Source of the DNA: an uncultured Bacilli bacterium
Lineage (GTDB): Bacteria; Bacillota_I; Bacilli_A; RF39; UBA660
Assembly (NCBI GenBank): GCA_944358525.1
Contig: CALVRI010000006.1
Coordinates: 1-47,300 of the forward strand
Direction of reading: 5' to 3'
Length of the DNA: 47,300 bases
The position numbers and the translations under genes were made by a program. This document shows positions 22,964 to 30,449 of the stretch, in pieces. The notes below the pieces were generated by a model that was not told the origin of the DNA, did no database searches, and was given only the letters and a program-made list of their open reading frames with translations. Every line of letters starts with the position of its first letter. Within the stretch, counting starts at the first letter, position 1.

Positions 22964-25183
22964 ATGAATCCATTGAAAAAATTAACAGGTAAATTTTTTG
23001 GGAATAAAGGCAAGAAAAAACAAACGGATCCTGTTAGCAAAATTTTAACCGTTAAGGCTAAAATCATGACATATGGAATAGGTGTTAGTATTGCCTTTTT
23101 TGTGGCTATTATTGCTGTTATTTTAGCTGTAGTTAGTTATTTCTTAGGTTTTGTACAAGAAAATGTCGAAAGAGTAGGAAATTTATTACGTGGTGGTTGT
23201 ATTTTATGTACTACTGAAGAATTGGAACAGATGAAAGAAGATCAGTTTTATACTAAAATTAGAATTATTAAAGAAGAAGGTGGCAGCAAGATTGATGATG
23301 CTGTTTTAGCTTCTACTGTGTTATTCCAAGGAGAATATACTGATATTATTGATTCTTTATATGATGAAGAATTTGACGAGGCTGATTTTGCTGATCATGT
23401 TTCTAACTTTTTTGATTCTCTAAGTGTAACAGGTGATCATCAATACAAAGGTGTTACTCAAGAACAAATTGATTTATTAGATGCTGCGGCTCTTATTATG
23501 GTAAATTCAAATGTTGATGGAAAATATAATGAGGACAGTTATAAAAAAGCTTTAGTAAATCCTGGATTTGGTTCTGATAATTGGTTTATAGATGGAGCTT
23601 CTTGTATCACTAGTGCTTTGAATGATATTGTTGATGGTTTTGTTAGTGCAATACCATTGATTCCGCTTATTACTGGTGGCGGAAATGTCGTTGATAATAC
23701 AAATCGATTTTTTAATACAGCATCTATTTGTGCTGAAGGATTTATTGGTGGTACTTATGATAATATAGCCTCTATTTCCGATGAGGAGCAAAAGCAAAGA
23801 AAAAAGGAAGAAATTGCGCAAAATATTATAGATTTTGCTAAGTTTTACAGACAATTGTTTCCTGAAACGACTGCTAATAATGCTGCTGGTTCTGTTTGCT
23901 ACTATAAGGTTCCTTATATAGATGAAGAAATTTCTAATTTAAAAGTACAAACTATTCAATGTGAATCTGGTAATGTGACTGGTGGTCCATATGATGATAT
24001 TGCGACTGAAGGTTTAATTGATTTTGAAAATATTTATGTTCCTGGTGTAGTTTATGCTGAATTTGGTGGAGCAGATGAAGAAACAATGAAAGCACAAGCT
24101 GTGGCAACACGTAGTTATGCTTTGACTAGACATATGCCTGGTGCTAATATTGGAATTACCTTGGAAGATGGACAATGGGTTTTGCGTATTAGGACTTGTA
24201 CTTCTGATCAGGTATTTTGTCACCCTGTATTAGGTTGTCATTCAATTACTGGTAGTATGCAAGGAACCACTAGTGGTGGAGATACTGTGTATGCTGGTGC
24301 TGATGATAGTGGAAATTATACTAGGCCACCAATGTCTGAGGATAGTCCGGTATTGGAGAGAGTTAAAGCTACTAAAGGTGAGGTTGCTGTAGATTCTTCT
24401 GGTACAGTAGTTAATACAGGGTTTGTTTCAACTGATCAAAATGCTTGGGCATCAATGGCAGCTGGTGGAATGAATTATAAAAATATTATTATTAATTACT
24501 ATAGTAATAAAGGGGTTTCTGATGTTAAGTCTGATTGCCGTGGTGGCGGTAATGGTATATATACAACTGAACAATTGGAAGAGTATGTTCAATTATCAGA
24601 TGCAGCTCCAGTTACTAATAATTGGGCTAATGCGGATTTATCATCAACTGAATATGGATCTATTGAAGGCCTTAGTCAACATATTAAAGATAGTGTAAAC
24701 AATGCTGGTTATGGTACTAGAGAAAGTGTAGTTGCAGCTGGTGTGTCTTTGATTGGTGATTATATAAGGGCAACTGGCAAAAGAGCGAGATATGATCAAG
24801 CTCAAAGACATCCTTGGGAAGTTGAGGGTATTATTAGAGATAACTTATATTTTGACTGTAGTAGTTTTGCTTGGTGGGCTTTGTATAATGGAGGTTTTAA
24901 AGTTCCAACTCATGCTTATACTGGTGATCAACGGAGTTGGGCAAATAGCAATGGTTATTTAAAAACTCCTGGTCCTGGTGTTGGCCAAGGTGGAGATTTC
25001 TTGATTAGTGGTGGTCATATTATTTTGATAATTGGTAATTATGATGGCGGTTATTATGTGGCTCATGCATCTAGTTGGACTAATGGCTTAAAGATTAATA
25101 AGCTTGATTATAATTCTGCTAGAGCATCATATGATGTAATAGATATGACAGAATATTATAATAATTCAAGTAATGTAAGGTGA
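22964..25183 (+). CDS. Membrane-anchored SpoIID + NlpC/P60 peptidoglycan hydrolase
   Basis: 739 residues. One transmembrane helix lies at about 37-63, then about 290 residues of mostly helical, acidic sequence. Next is a SpoIID/LytB domain (about 350-515) with YVPGVVYAEFG (Glu366 as candidate catalytic acid) and MKAQAVATRSYAL. The C-terminal domain (about 585-730) is NlpC/P60-like: Cys632 in DCSSF, His685 in SGGHIILIIG, and His701 as a possible third residue. It should cut both glycan strands and stem peptides to let the machine cross the wall. In known Gram-positive conjugation systems this role is filled by SLT+CHAP or SLT+NlpC proteins, so a SpoIID partner is unusual. Ribosome binding site taggtggtg. 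Confidence 0.85.
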   Translation: MNPLKKLTGKFFGNKGKKKQTDPVSKILTVKAKIMTYGIGVSIAFFVAIIAVILAVVSYFLGFVQENVERVGNLLRGGCILCTTEELEQMKEDQFYTKIRIIKEEGGSKIDDAVLASTVLFQGEYTDIIDSLYDEEFDEADFADHVSNFFDSLSVTGDHQYKGVTQEQIDLLDAAALIMVNSNVDGKYNEDSYKKALVNPGFGSDNWFIDGASCITSALNDIVDGFVSAIPLIPLITGGGNVVDNTNRFFNTASICAEGFIGGTYDNIASISDEEQKQRKKEEIAQNIIDFAKFYRQLFPETTANNAAGSVCYYKVPYIDEEISNLKVQTIQCESGNVTGGPYDDIATEGLIDFENIYVPGVVYAEFGGADEETMKAQAVATRSYALTRHMPGANIGITLEDGQWVLRIRTCTSDQVFCHPVLGCHSITGSMQGTTSGGDTVYAGADDSGNYTRPPMSEDSPVLERVKATKGEVAVDSSGTVVNTGFVSTDQNAWASMAAGGMNYKNIIINYYSNKGVSDVKSDCRGGGNGIYTTEQLEEYVQLSDAAPVTNNWANADLSSTEYGSIEGLSQHIKDSVNNAGYGTRESVVAAGVSLIGDYIRATGKRARYDQAQRHPWEVEGIIRDNLYFDCSSFAWWALYNGGFKVPTHAYTGDQRSWANSNGYLKTPGPGVGQGGDFLISGGHIILIIGNYDGGYYVAHASSWTNGLKINKLDYNSARASYDVIDMTEYYNNSSNVR

Positions 25184-25188
25184 TAATT

Positions 25189-25914
25189 ATGTTAAAAAAA
25201 ATAATATTATTGTGTTTAGGTGTATTTTTATTGACTGGGTGTGATGCAACTTATAATTTAGAAATTGATGGTAATGAGTATAAAGAAAATGTATCTATCG
25301 TAGAAAATAATTCAGCATACTTTTATTCTGGTGATTATCCAGCTAAATCATTGTTAGAATATGGATTGAGTTATCCGTTTGCTTTAAATGCAGATTTTGT
25401 TTCTTATTCTGAATCTACTGAAAAGGTGGATGGTATTGAATATTATAATGTTGAGGATATTTCAGATAATAATAGTGTTGGTATAAGATTTGATGGTACT
25501 TTTGATTCTGACAGTTTCGAAAGGTCAAATATGGTTGTTTCTAATTATAATAGATTTGTTAAAGCAACTATTGATGGCAATGTTGTATTGTCAACTGGTG
25601 AACGTTTGAAATCTTTTGATCAATATACCAATTTAAATAGAGTTATAATTAATATTAAGACTAATAACAAGGTGGTTAAACATAATGCGGATGAAGTAAA
25701 TGGTAATACTTACACTTGGACTATAGATAGAAATAATTATGTTGATAAATCAGTTTATTTTGAATTTGAACAACCTAAAGGGTCTGGCGGGGATGGAGTA
25801 TCAAGTTTTATATTTAATCCGATAATTTTAATAATTATATTAGTGATAATTATTGTTGCTTGTATAATTGCACTGTTTATATTTATAAAAAATAGAAAAA
25901 ATAACAGATTATAA
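25189..25914 (+). CDS. Lipoprotein with an additional C-terminal transmembrane helix
   Basis: The ATG at 25189 follows aaggtgat at a good distance; the GTG at 25180 is less suited. 241 residues. Lipobox LLTGC puts the lipidated Cys at 18. About 180 outer residues, beta-rich, share no clear family. Then one hydrophobic helix (about 210-233) and a basic end (KNRKNNRL). A protein held by both lipid and helix is uncommon. It overlaps no gene but lies six bases after the hydrolase stop and before a terminator, so it ends the VirB transcript. A structural link between membrane and wall is a guess. Confidence 0.7.
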   Translation: MLKKIILLCLGVFLLTGCDATYNLEIDGNEYKENVSIVENNSAYFYSGDYPAKSLLEYGLSYPFALNADFVSYSESTEKVDGIEYYNVEDISDNNSVGIRFDGTFDSDSFERSNMVVSNYNRFVKATIDGNVVLSTGERLKSFDQYTNLNRVIINIKTNNKVVKHNADEVNGNTYTWTIDRNNYVDKSVYFEFEQPKGSGGDGVSSFIFNPIILIIILVIIIVACIIALFIFIKNRKNNRL

Positions 25915-25920
25915 TAATAT

Positions 25921-25953
25921 AAAAAAGTAATGTTAACAAATATTGCTTTTTTT
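25921..25953 (+). terminator. Terminator between the lipoprotein and the coupling ATPase gene
   Basis: aaaaaagtaat (25921-25931) pairs with attgctttttt (25942-25952; one G-T pair), followed by T. It has the shape of an intrinsic terminator, and the 3' arm runs into the promoter of the next gene. Confidence 0.6.
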
Positions 25954-25954
25954 G

Positions 25955-25963
25955 TGTTATAAT
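25955..25963 (+). promoter_or_regulatory. Extended -10 promoter of the VirD4-like gene
   Basis: TGTTATAAT is an extended -10 right after the terminator at 25921-25953. The -35 is poor (TTAACA at 25933-25938 is 19 bp away). It suggests that the coupling ATPase can be expressed apart from the VirB genes. Confidence 0.6.
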
Positions 25964-25993
25964 ATTGTTGACTAATTAATGGAGGGTTTGTAT

Positions 25994-28357
25994 ATGAAAT
26001 TGAAGTTTAGAGCAGAAAAAAAAGATTGGATTATATTTGGGGGTTATGCGGTAGTTTTACTTTATTTTGTTGCTATTGCTCTTTTGAATATTATTCAATT
26101 TGCTAAAGGTGATTTAGATCATCCATTTCATGGGCTTAATCCATTTCCAGCTTTTTCATCAAATATGATAGGTCTTACTTTTACATGTTATATTATTGCT
26201 TTAGTGGCTAGTATATTTAGTGTTTCTGATAGATTTTTTGATAGAGAAAAAGGTTTTGGTTTTTCTACTGAAGGTAAAAAATCTTCTAAAGGATATTCTA
26301 GATGGACATCAGTTGATGAGATGAAAAAAGAACTTACAATGGTTAAAGTACAAGCTCCACAAGCTGATGCTGGTGGACTTCCATTAATTAATGATGGAAA
26401 AAAAATGTGGGTGGATAATGGTGAAGGGCATACTTTGATTATTGGTTCTACTGGTGCTGGAAAAACTCAAGTTGCAATTTTTCCACTTGTACATTCACTT
26501 GCTAAGCATGATGAGTCAATGATTATTACTGATCCAAAAGGAGAAATTTATGAAACAACTGCTGAGATGCTTAGAAAAAGAGGGTATAATGTTGTACTTT
26601 TAAATTTTCGTAATCCACAACAAGGAAGTGGTTGGAATCCATTACATTTACCTTATAAATATTATAAAGAAGGAAATCCTGATAAAGCTAATGAGCTTAC
26701 AGATGACCTTGCTATGAATATTTTATATGATGAAAATGCTCAAAACAATGATCCGTTTTGGGAGAAGACATCAGCCGACTATTTTTCTGGTATTTGTTTA
26801 GGCTTATTTGAAGATGCTAAAGAAGATGAAATTAATTTAAATAGTGTTAATTTATTTACGACTGTTGGTGAAGAAAAATGTGGACCTAATGCACTTTATG
26901 CTAATGAATATTTTAAAACTAAAGATCCAGCTTCACCAGCTTATGTTAGTGCTTCTTCTACTATTGCTGCACCTAATGAAACTAGAGGTAGTATTTTATC
27001 TGTATTTAAACAAAAAATTAGATTATTTGCGGCTCGTGAGAATTTATCAGAAATGCTTTCTCACAGTGATTTTGAATTTGAAGATATTGGTAGAAAGAAA
27101 ACTGCTGTATTTATAGTTATTCAAGATGAAAAGAAAACATATCATTCACTTGTTACTATATTCCTTAAACAATGTTATGAGACTTTAGTTGATTATGCAC
27201 AAAAATGTGGTGGAAAACTCCCATATAGAACTAATTTCTTACTTGATGAGTTTGCAAATATGCCACCATTAAAAGATGTTGATACAATGGTATCAGCAGC
27301 TAGAAGTAGAAAAATGAGATTTTTCTTTGTTATTCAAAACTATGCACAATTAGCAGAGGTTTATGGCAAGGAAAAAGGAGATACAATTAGGGGTAACTGT
27401 ACAAATATTGTCTATTTGATTAGTACAGAACTTTCTGCATTAAAAGAAATTAGTGAAATGTGTGGAGAGGTTAAAGTTAAAACTGATAAGAAGGATAAGG
27501 ATGGTAAAGCAATAGAAGAAACAAGACCACTTATTACGGTTAGTGATTTGCAAAAATTAAAAATGGGTGAAATAATTTTACTTAGACTTCGTATGGATCC
27601 TTTTAGAACTAAATTAAAACTAAATTATCAGATTGACTGGGGTGATATTGATAAGTGTGATAAAGCAACTTATCCAACAAGAGAAAAACAACCAGTACAT
27701 ATATTTGATTTAAAAACTTTTGTTAATAAAAAAAGAGAAGAAAAAAGAGAAGAAAGCATGAATAAACTTATTAGTCAAGTAATGCCTAATTTCAATAAAA
27801 ATGGTGGAGTACAAGGTGTTAATGGAAATATTAATGTACCTGGAGTTAGTAATTCTAAATCTACTAAAGCACCTATGACTATGGCAGAAATGCTCAAAAA
27901 CATAGATAAAGCTGTGGAAAAGCTCGAAAAAGAGGAACAGCATAAACGAACTGAATTTATGGGTAATAGGAATTCTGTTGGAAGAATTGAACCTGCGAAA
28001 GTTCCTGCTAGTATGGCTAACAATCCTACGATTGATCCAGTTAATGTAAGTAATAATATTAATAGTGTTAATACTAATGAAGTTCCACCAGCAGTGAAAC
28101 CTTCTGTTGCATCTGCACCTAATGTTCAACCTAAAGTAAAAAATAAACCTAAGGTTAATACTATTAATAGTGCTGATTTTGCGGCTAGAATAACTAATAA
28201 AGTTAATCAAAGTGTTAAAGAGGAACACAAGGCTTCAGTTCAACCAACTATTAAAGCCACATCTGAGACAAAGATTAATGGTGAACCAGTACCACCTAAA
28301 GATTATGTTACAGATGATCAATTTTTTGATGATTTTTTTGCTGATGATGACGATTAA
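25994..28357 (+). CDS. VirD4/TraG-type coupling ATPase
   Basis: The ATG at 25994 follows ggaggg; 787 residues. There are two N-terminal transmembrane helices (about 12-36 and 57-76). Walker A is GSTGAGKT (151-158), then IITDPKGEIYE (177-187), GWNPL, and Walker B with LLDEFANMPP (416-425), followed by SAARSRKMRFFFVIQNYAQL. This is the VirD4/TraG pattern; these hexamers bring substrates to the type IV channel. The C-terminal 200 residues are Asn/Pro/Lys-rich and end in an acidic-aromatic tail (DDQFFDDFFADDDD), perhaps a recruitment or docking tail. Presence of a coupling protein without a relaxase points to protein substrates. It ends the locus. Confidence 0.93.
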   Translation: MKLKFRAEKKDWIIFGGYAVVLLYFVAIALLNIIQFAKGDLDHPFHGLNPFPAFSSNMIGLTFTCYIIALVASIFSVSDRFFDREKGFGFSTEGKKSSKGYSRWTSVDEMKKELTMVKVQAPQADAGGLPLINDGKKMWVDNGEGHTLIIGSTGAGKTQVAIFPLVHSLAKHDESMIITDPKGEIYETTAEMLRKRGYNVVLLNFRNPQQGSGWNPLHLPYKYYKEGNPDKANELTDDLAMNILYDENAQNNDPFWEKTSADYFSGICLGLFEDAKEDEINLNSVNLFTTVGEEKCGPNALYANEYFKTKDPASPAYVSASSTIAAPNETRGSILSVFKQKIRLFAARENLSEMLSHSDFEFEDIGRKKTAVFIVIQDEKKTYHSLVTIFLKQCYETLVDYAQKCGGKLPYRTNFLLDEFANMPPLKDVDTMVSAARSRKMRFFFVIQNYAQLAEVYGKEKGDTIRGNCTNIVYLISTELSALKEISEMCGEVKVKTDKKDKDGKAIEETRPLITVSDLQKLKMGEIILLRLRMDPFRTKLKLNYQIDWGDIDKCDKATYPTREKQPVHIFDLKTFVNKKREEKREESMNKLISQVMPNFNKNGGVQGVNGNINVPGVSNSKSTKAPMTMAEMLKNIDKAVEKLEKEEQHKRTEFMGNRNSVGRIEPAKVPASMANNPTIDPVNVSNNINSVNTNEVPPAVKPSVASAPNVQPKVKNKPKVNTINSADFAARITNKVNQSVKEEHKASVQPTIKATSETKINGEPVPPKDYVTDDQFFDDFFADDDD

Positions 28358-28382
28358 AATCCTTTAATTTAAAGGATTTTTT
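28358..28382 (+). terminator. Terminator at the end of the secretion locus
   Basis: aatccttt (28358-28365) pairs with aaaggatt (28371-28378) across aattt, followed by a T run. It starts directly after the stop codon of the coupling ATPase. Confidence 0.85.
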
Positions 28383-28439
28383 AGTTTGTTTAAATATTTA
28401 TTAAATTATTAATACATATAATATGTTAGAGGTGATAAG

Positions 28440-28721
28440 GTGGAAATTTCGGTTAGTGATTTTTTGAAAGTATATAATCCTAATGTTATAGATATTAGAA
28501 TGCCTCAAAAGTTTAATGATAATCATATTCCTGGAGCTGTAAATATAAATGCTAGTATGCTTTTGAATAATCCAGAGAAATATTTAAATCCTAGTTTAAC
28601 ATATTATATTTACTGTCAAAAAGGAACTTCTTCTAGAACTTTAGCTCAGGTTCTTAAAGTAAAAGGATATAATGTTTATAATATTATAGGTGGTTATGAA
28701 GCTTGGATTTTGGAATTATAA
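28440..28721 (+). CDS. Single-domain rhodanese-like protein
   Basis: 93 residues, GTG start after taggaggt-like gaggtgataag. It contains VIDIRMPQKFNDNHIPGAVNI and the active-site loop YCQKGTSSR, with the catalytic Cys at 59. It ends with NIIGGYEAWI, the usual rhodanese end. The domain carries sulfur as a persulfide; the partner is unknown. It is a single gene with its own terminator, and is probably unrelated to the secretion block. Confidence 0.88.
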   Translation: MEISVSDFLKVYNPNVIDIRMPQKFNDNHIPGAVNINASMLLNNPEKYLNPSLTYYIYCQKGTSSRTLAQVLKVKGYNVYNIIGGYEAWILEL

Positions 28722-28743
28722 GAAGATTTATCTTCTTTTTTTC
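28720..28743 (+). terminator. Terminator after the rhodanese gene
   Basis: aagaaga (28720-28726), loop ttta, tcttctt (28731-28737), then T. It overlaps the stop codon. Confidence 0.75.
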
Positions 28744-28772
28744 TTGAATGATAGTTTGTTATAAGATATAAT
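28744..28772 (+). promoter_or_regulatory. Promoter of rmuC
   Basis: TTGAAT (28744-28749), 17-bp spacer, TATAAT (28767-28772), 24 bases before the rmuC start. The -35 begins right after the terminator T run. Confidence 0.7.
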
Positions 28773-28795
28773 GTATTAAGAATAGAGGCGATGAT

Positions 28796-29860
28796 ATGGA
28801 ATATATAATAATTGGATTACTTGTTGTTATATTGATTGTCAGTATAATTGCACTAACTAAAAATGTTAATGAATCTAATATTACGGAAAGACTTGGAAAA
28901 TTAGAAACTGAGATGGTTAAAGAATTAGGCGATTTTAAAACTGATATTAATAAAAATTTAACTGATGATTTTAATAATTTAAATGAAAGAATTGATCATA
29001 GATTAAATTTAATTAATGATAAGGTAAATGAAAGATTAGATCAAAATTTTGAAAAGACTAATAAGACTTTTACTTCGGTTTTAGAAAGATTATCTAAAAT
29101 AGATGAAGCACAAAAGAAGATTGATTCTTTATCTACAGATATTGTGTCTTTGCAAAGTATTTTAACTGACAAAAAAACTAGAGGTATTTTTGGTGAAGTT
29201 AATTTAAAACATATTTTAGTGAATGTTTTTGGCGAAAATAAGGATAATATATATAGAATGCAGTATACATTAAGCAATGGAACAATTGCTGATAGTGTGA
29301 TTTTTGCTCCTGAACCTTTAGGTTTAATTGCTATTGATTCTAAATTTCCACTTGAAGATTATCAAGCTATGGTTGATAAGAAAACACCTAATCCAACACT
29401 TGCTGAACGTAAGTTTAAAAGTGATATGAAAAAACATATTGATGCAATTGCTTCTAAGTATATTATTCCAGGTGAAACCACTGATCAAGCAATACTATTT
29501 TTACCAGCTGAAGCTATTTTTGCGGAGGTTAATGCTTATCATCAAGATATTATTGATTATGCTTATAATAAAAGGGTATGGATATGTGGTCCAACTACTT
29601 TAATAAGTACACTTACAACAATCGAAATTATTATTAAAAATATTGAAAGAGATAAATATACAAAAGTTATTCATCAAGAACTTAGACTTTTAGATGTAGA
29701 GTTTAAACGTTATAAGGATAGATGGGACAAACTTTATAGAAGTATTGAAACTGTTAGTAAAGATGTTAAAGATATACATACAACCACAGATAAAATTACA
29801 AAAAGATTTAATGCAATTAATCAAGTAGAGGTGGAGGAAATTGGTCATGAAGAAAATTAA
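28796..29860 (+). CDS. rmuC: RmuC-like DNA recombination/limiting nuclease protein
   Basis: 354 residues. It has an N-terminal membrane helix (1-22), a long coiled coil (about 25-115), and then the RmuC domain with RGIFGEVNLKHIL, a VIFAPEPLGLIAIDSKFPLE stretch (PD-(D/E)XK fold with Asp and Lys), and ILFLPAEAIFAEV. RmuC proteins limit inversions between repeats; the family is near universal in bacteria. The stop overlaps the next start by 14 bases. Confidence 0.92.
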   Translation: MEYIIIGLLVVILIVSIIALTKNVNESNITERLGKLETEMVKELGDFKTDINKNLTDDFNNLNERIDHRLNLINDKVNERLDQNFEKTNKTFTSVLERLSKIDEAQKKIDSLSTDIVSLQSILTDKKTRGIFGEVNLKHILVNVFGENKDNIYRMQYTLSNGTIADSVIFAPEPLGLIAIDSKFPLEDYQAMVDKKTPNPTLAERKFKSDMKKHIDAIASKYIIPGETTDQAILFLPAEAIFAEVNAYHQDIIDYAYNKRVWICGPTTLISTLTTIEIIIKNIERDKYTKVIHQELRLLDVEFKRYKDRWDKLYRSIETVSKDVKDIHTTTDKITKRFNAINQVEVEEIGHEEN

Positions 29861-30392
29861 TATTGGTTTACTTATTATTACTTTAGTTTGTTCTTTTTTT
29901 ACAATTATTGGCGAACTAGACAAGGGAATAGTTATTATTTTAAAAGATTCTAGTATTATTTTAACAGCTACTTTACCTTATATAGTAAATAAATTATTTA
30001 AAGTTAAATTAAATGATGGGGTAATATTTGTTTGGCTTATATTCATTTTTCTAGCTCATTATATGGGAGTTACAGCTGAATTTTATAACAAATGGGAAGG
30101 TTTTGATAAAGTTGTGCATACCTTTTCTGGAGTATTAACTGCTTATGTTGGAATGTTATTTATACCTAAAGGTGTTAAAAATATTTGGTTTAAAATATTA
30201 TTTATAATTGCTTTTAGCTGGATGTGTGCAGGTCTTTGGGAGACATTTGAATTTGTATGTAATATTTTATTTGGTGGAGATGCGCAAAGGGTTGCGGCAA
30301 CGGGTGTTAATGATACGATGTTAGATATGATTGTCGCATTTATTGGTGCTAGTTTATTTAGTTTAGGTTATTATGTAAGAGAAAAGAATTAA
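29847..30392 (+). CDS. DUF2238/YjdF-like integral membrane protein
   Basis: The ATG at 29847 follows ggagg within rmuC; a TTG two codons earlier is less likely. 181 residues with about five helices. The conserved spots are FDKVVHTFSGV, GLWETFEF and the later NDTMLDMIVAFIGA, that is Asp/His, Trp-Glu and Asp-x-x-Asp in membrane segments. This fits the DUF2238 (YjdF) family by eye; no function is established. Coupled to rmuC by overlap. Confidence 0.7.
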   Translation: MKKINIGLLIITLVCSFFTIIGELDKGIVIILKDSSIILTATLPYIVNKLFKVKLNDGVIFVWLIFIFLAHYMGVTAEFYNKWEGFDKVVHTFSGVLTAYVGMLFIPKGVKNIWFKILFIIAFSWMCAGLWETFEFVCNILFGGDAQRVAATGVNDTMLDMIVAFIGASLFSLGYYVREKN

Positions 30393-30449
30393 GAAAGACT
30401 ATATTTTTTAGTTTTTTTGCTTTATAATGGATATAAAGGGGTTGATACC

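Noticed and set aside
25979-25993. ATG at 25979 as start of the VirD4-like gene
   Set aside because: It overlaps the ribosome binding site ggaggg that serves the ATG at 25994, and adds only five residues before the natural start.
27710-28228. Minus-strand 172-codon frame in the VirD4 tail
   Set aside because: Its Phe/Ile/Asn-rich sequence is the reverse reading of the repetitive low-complexity tail; no ribosome binding site.
2845-28357. Integrative conjugative element carrying its own integrase
   Set aside because: No recombinase, relaxase or flanking repeat was found in the window; housekeeping genes follow directly.
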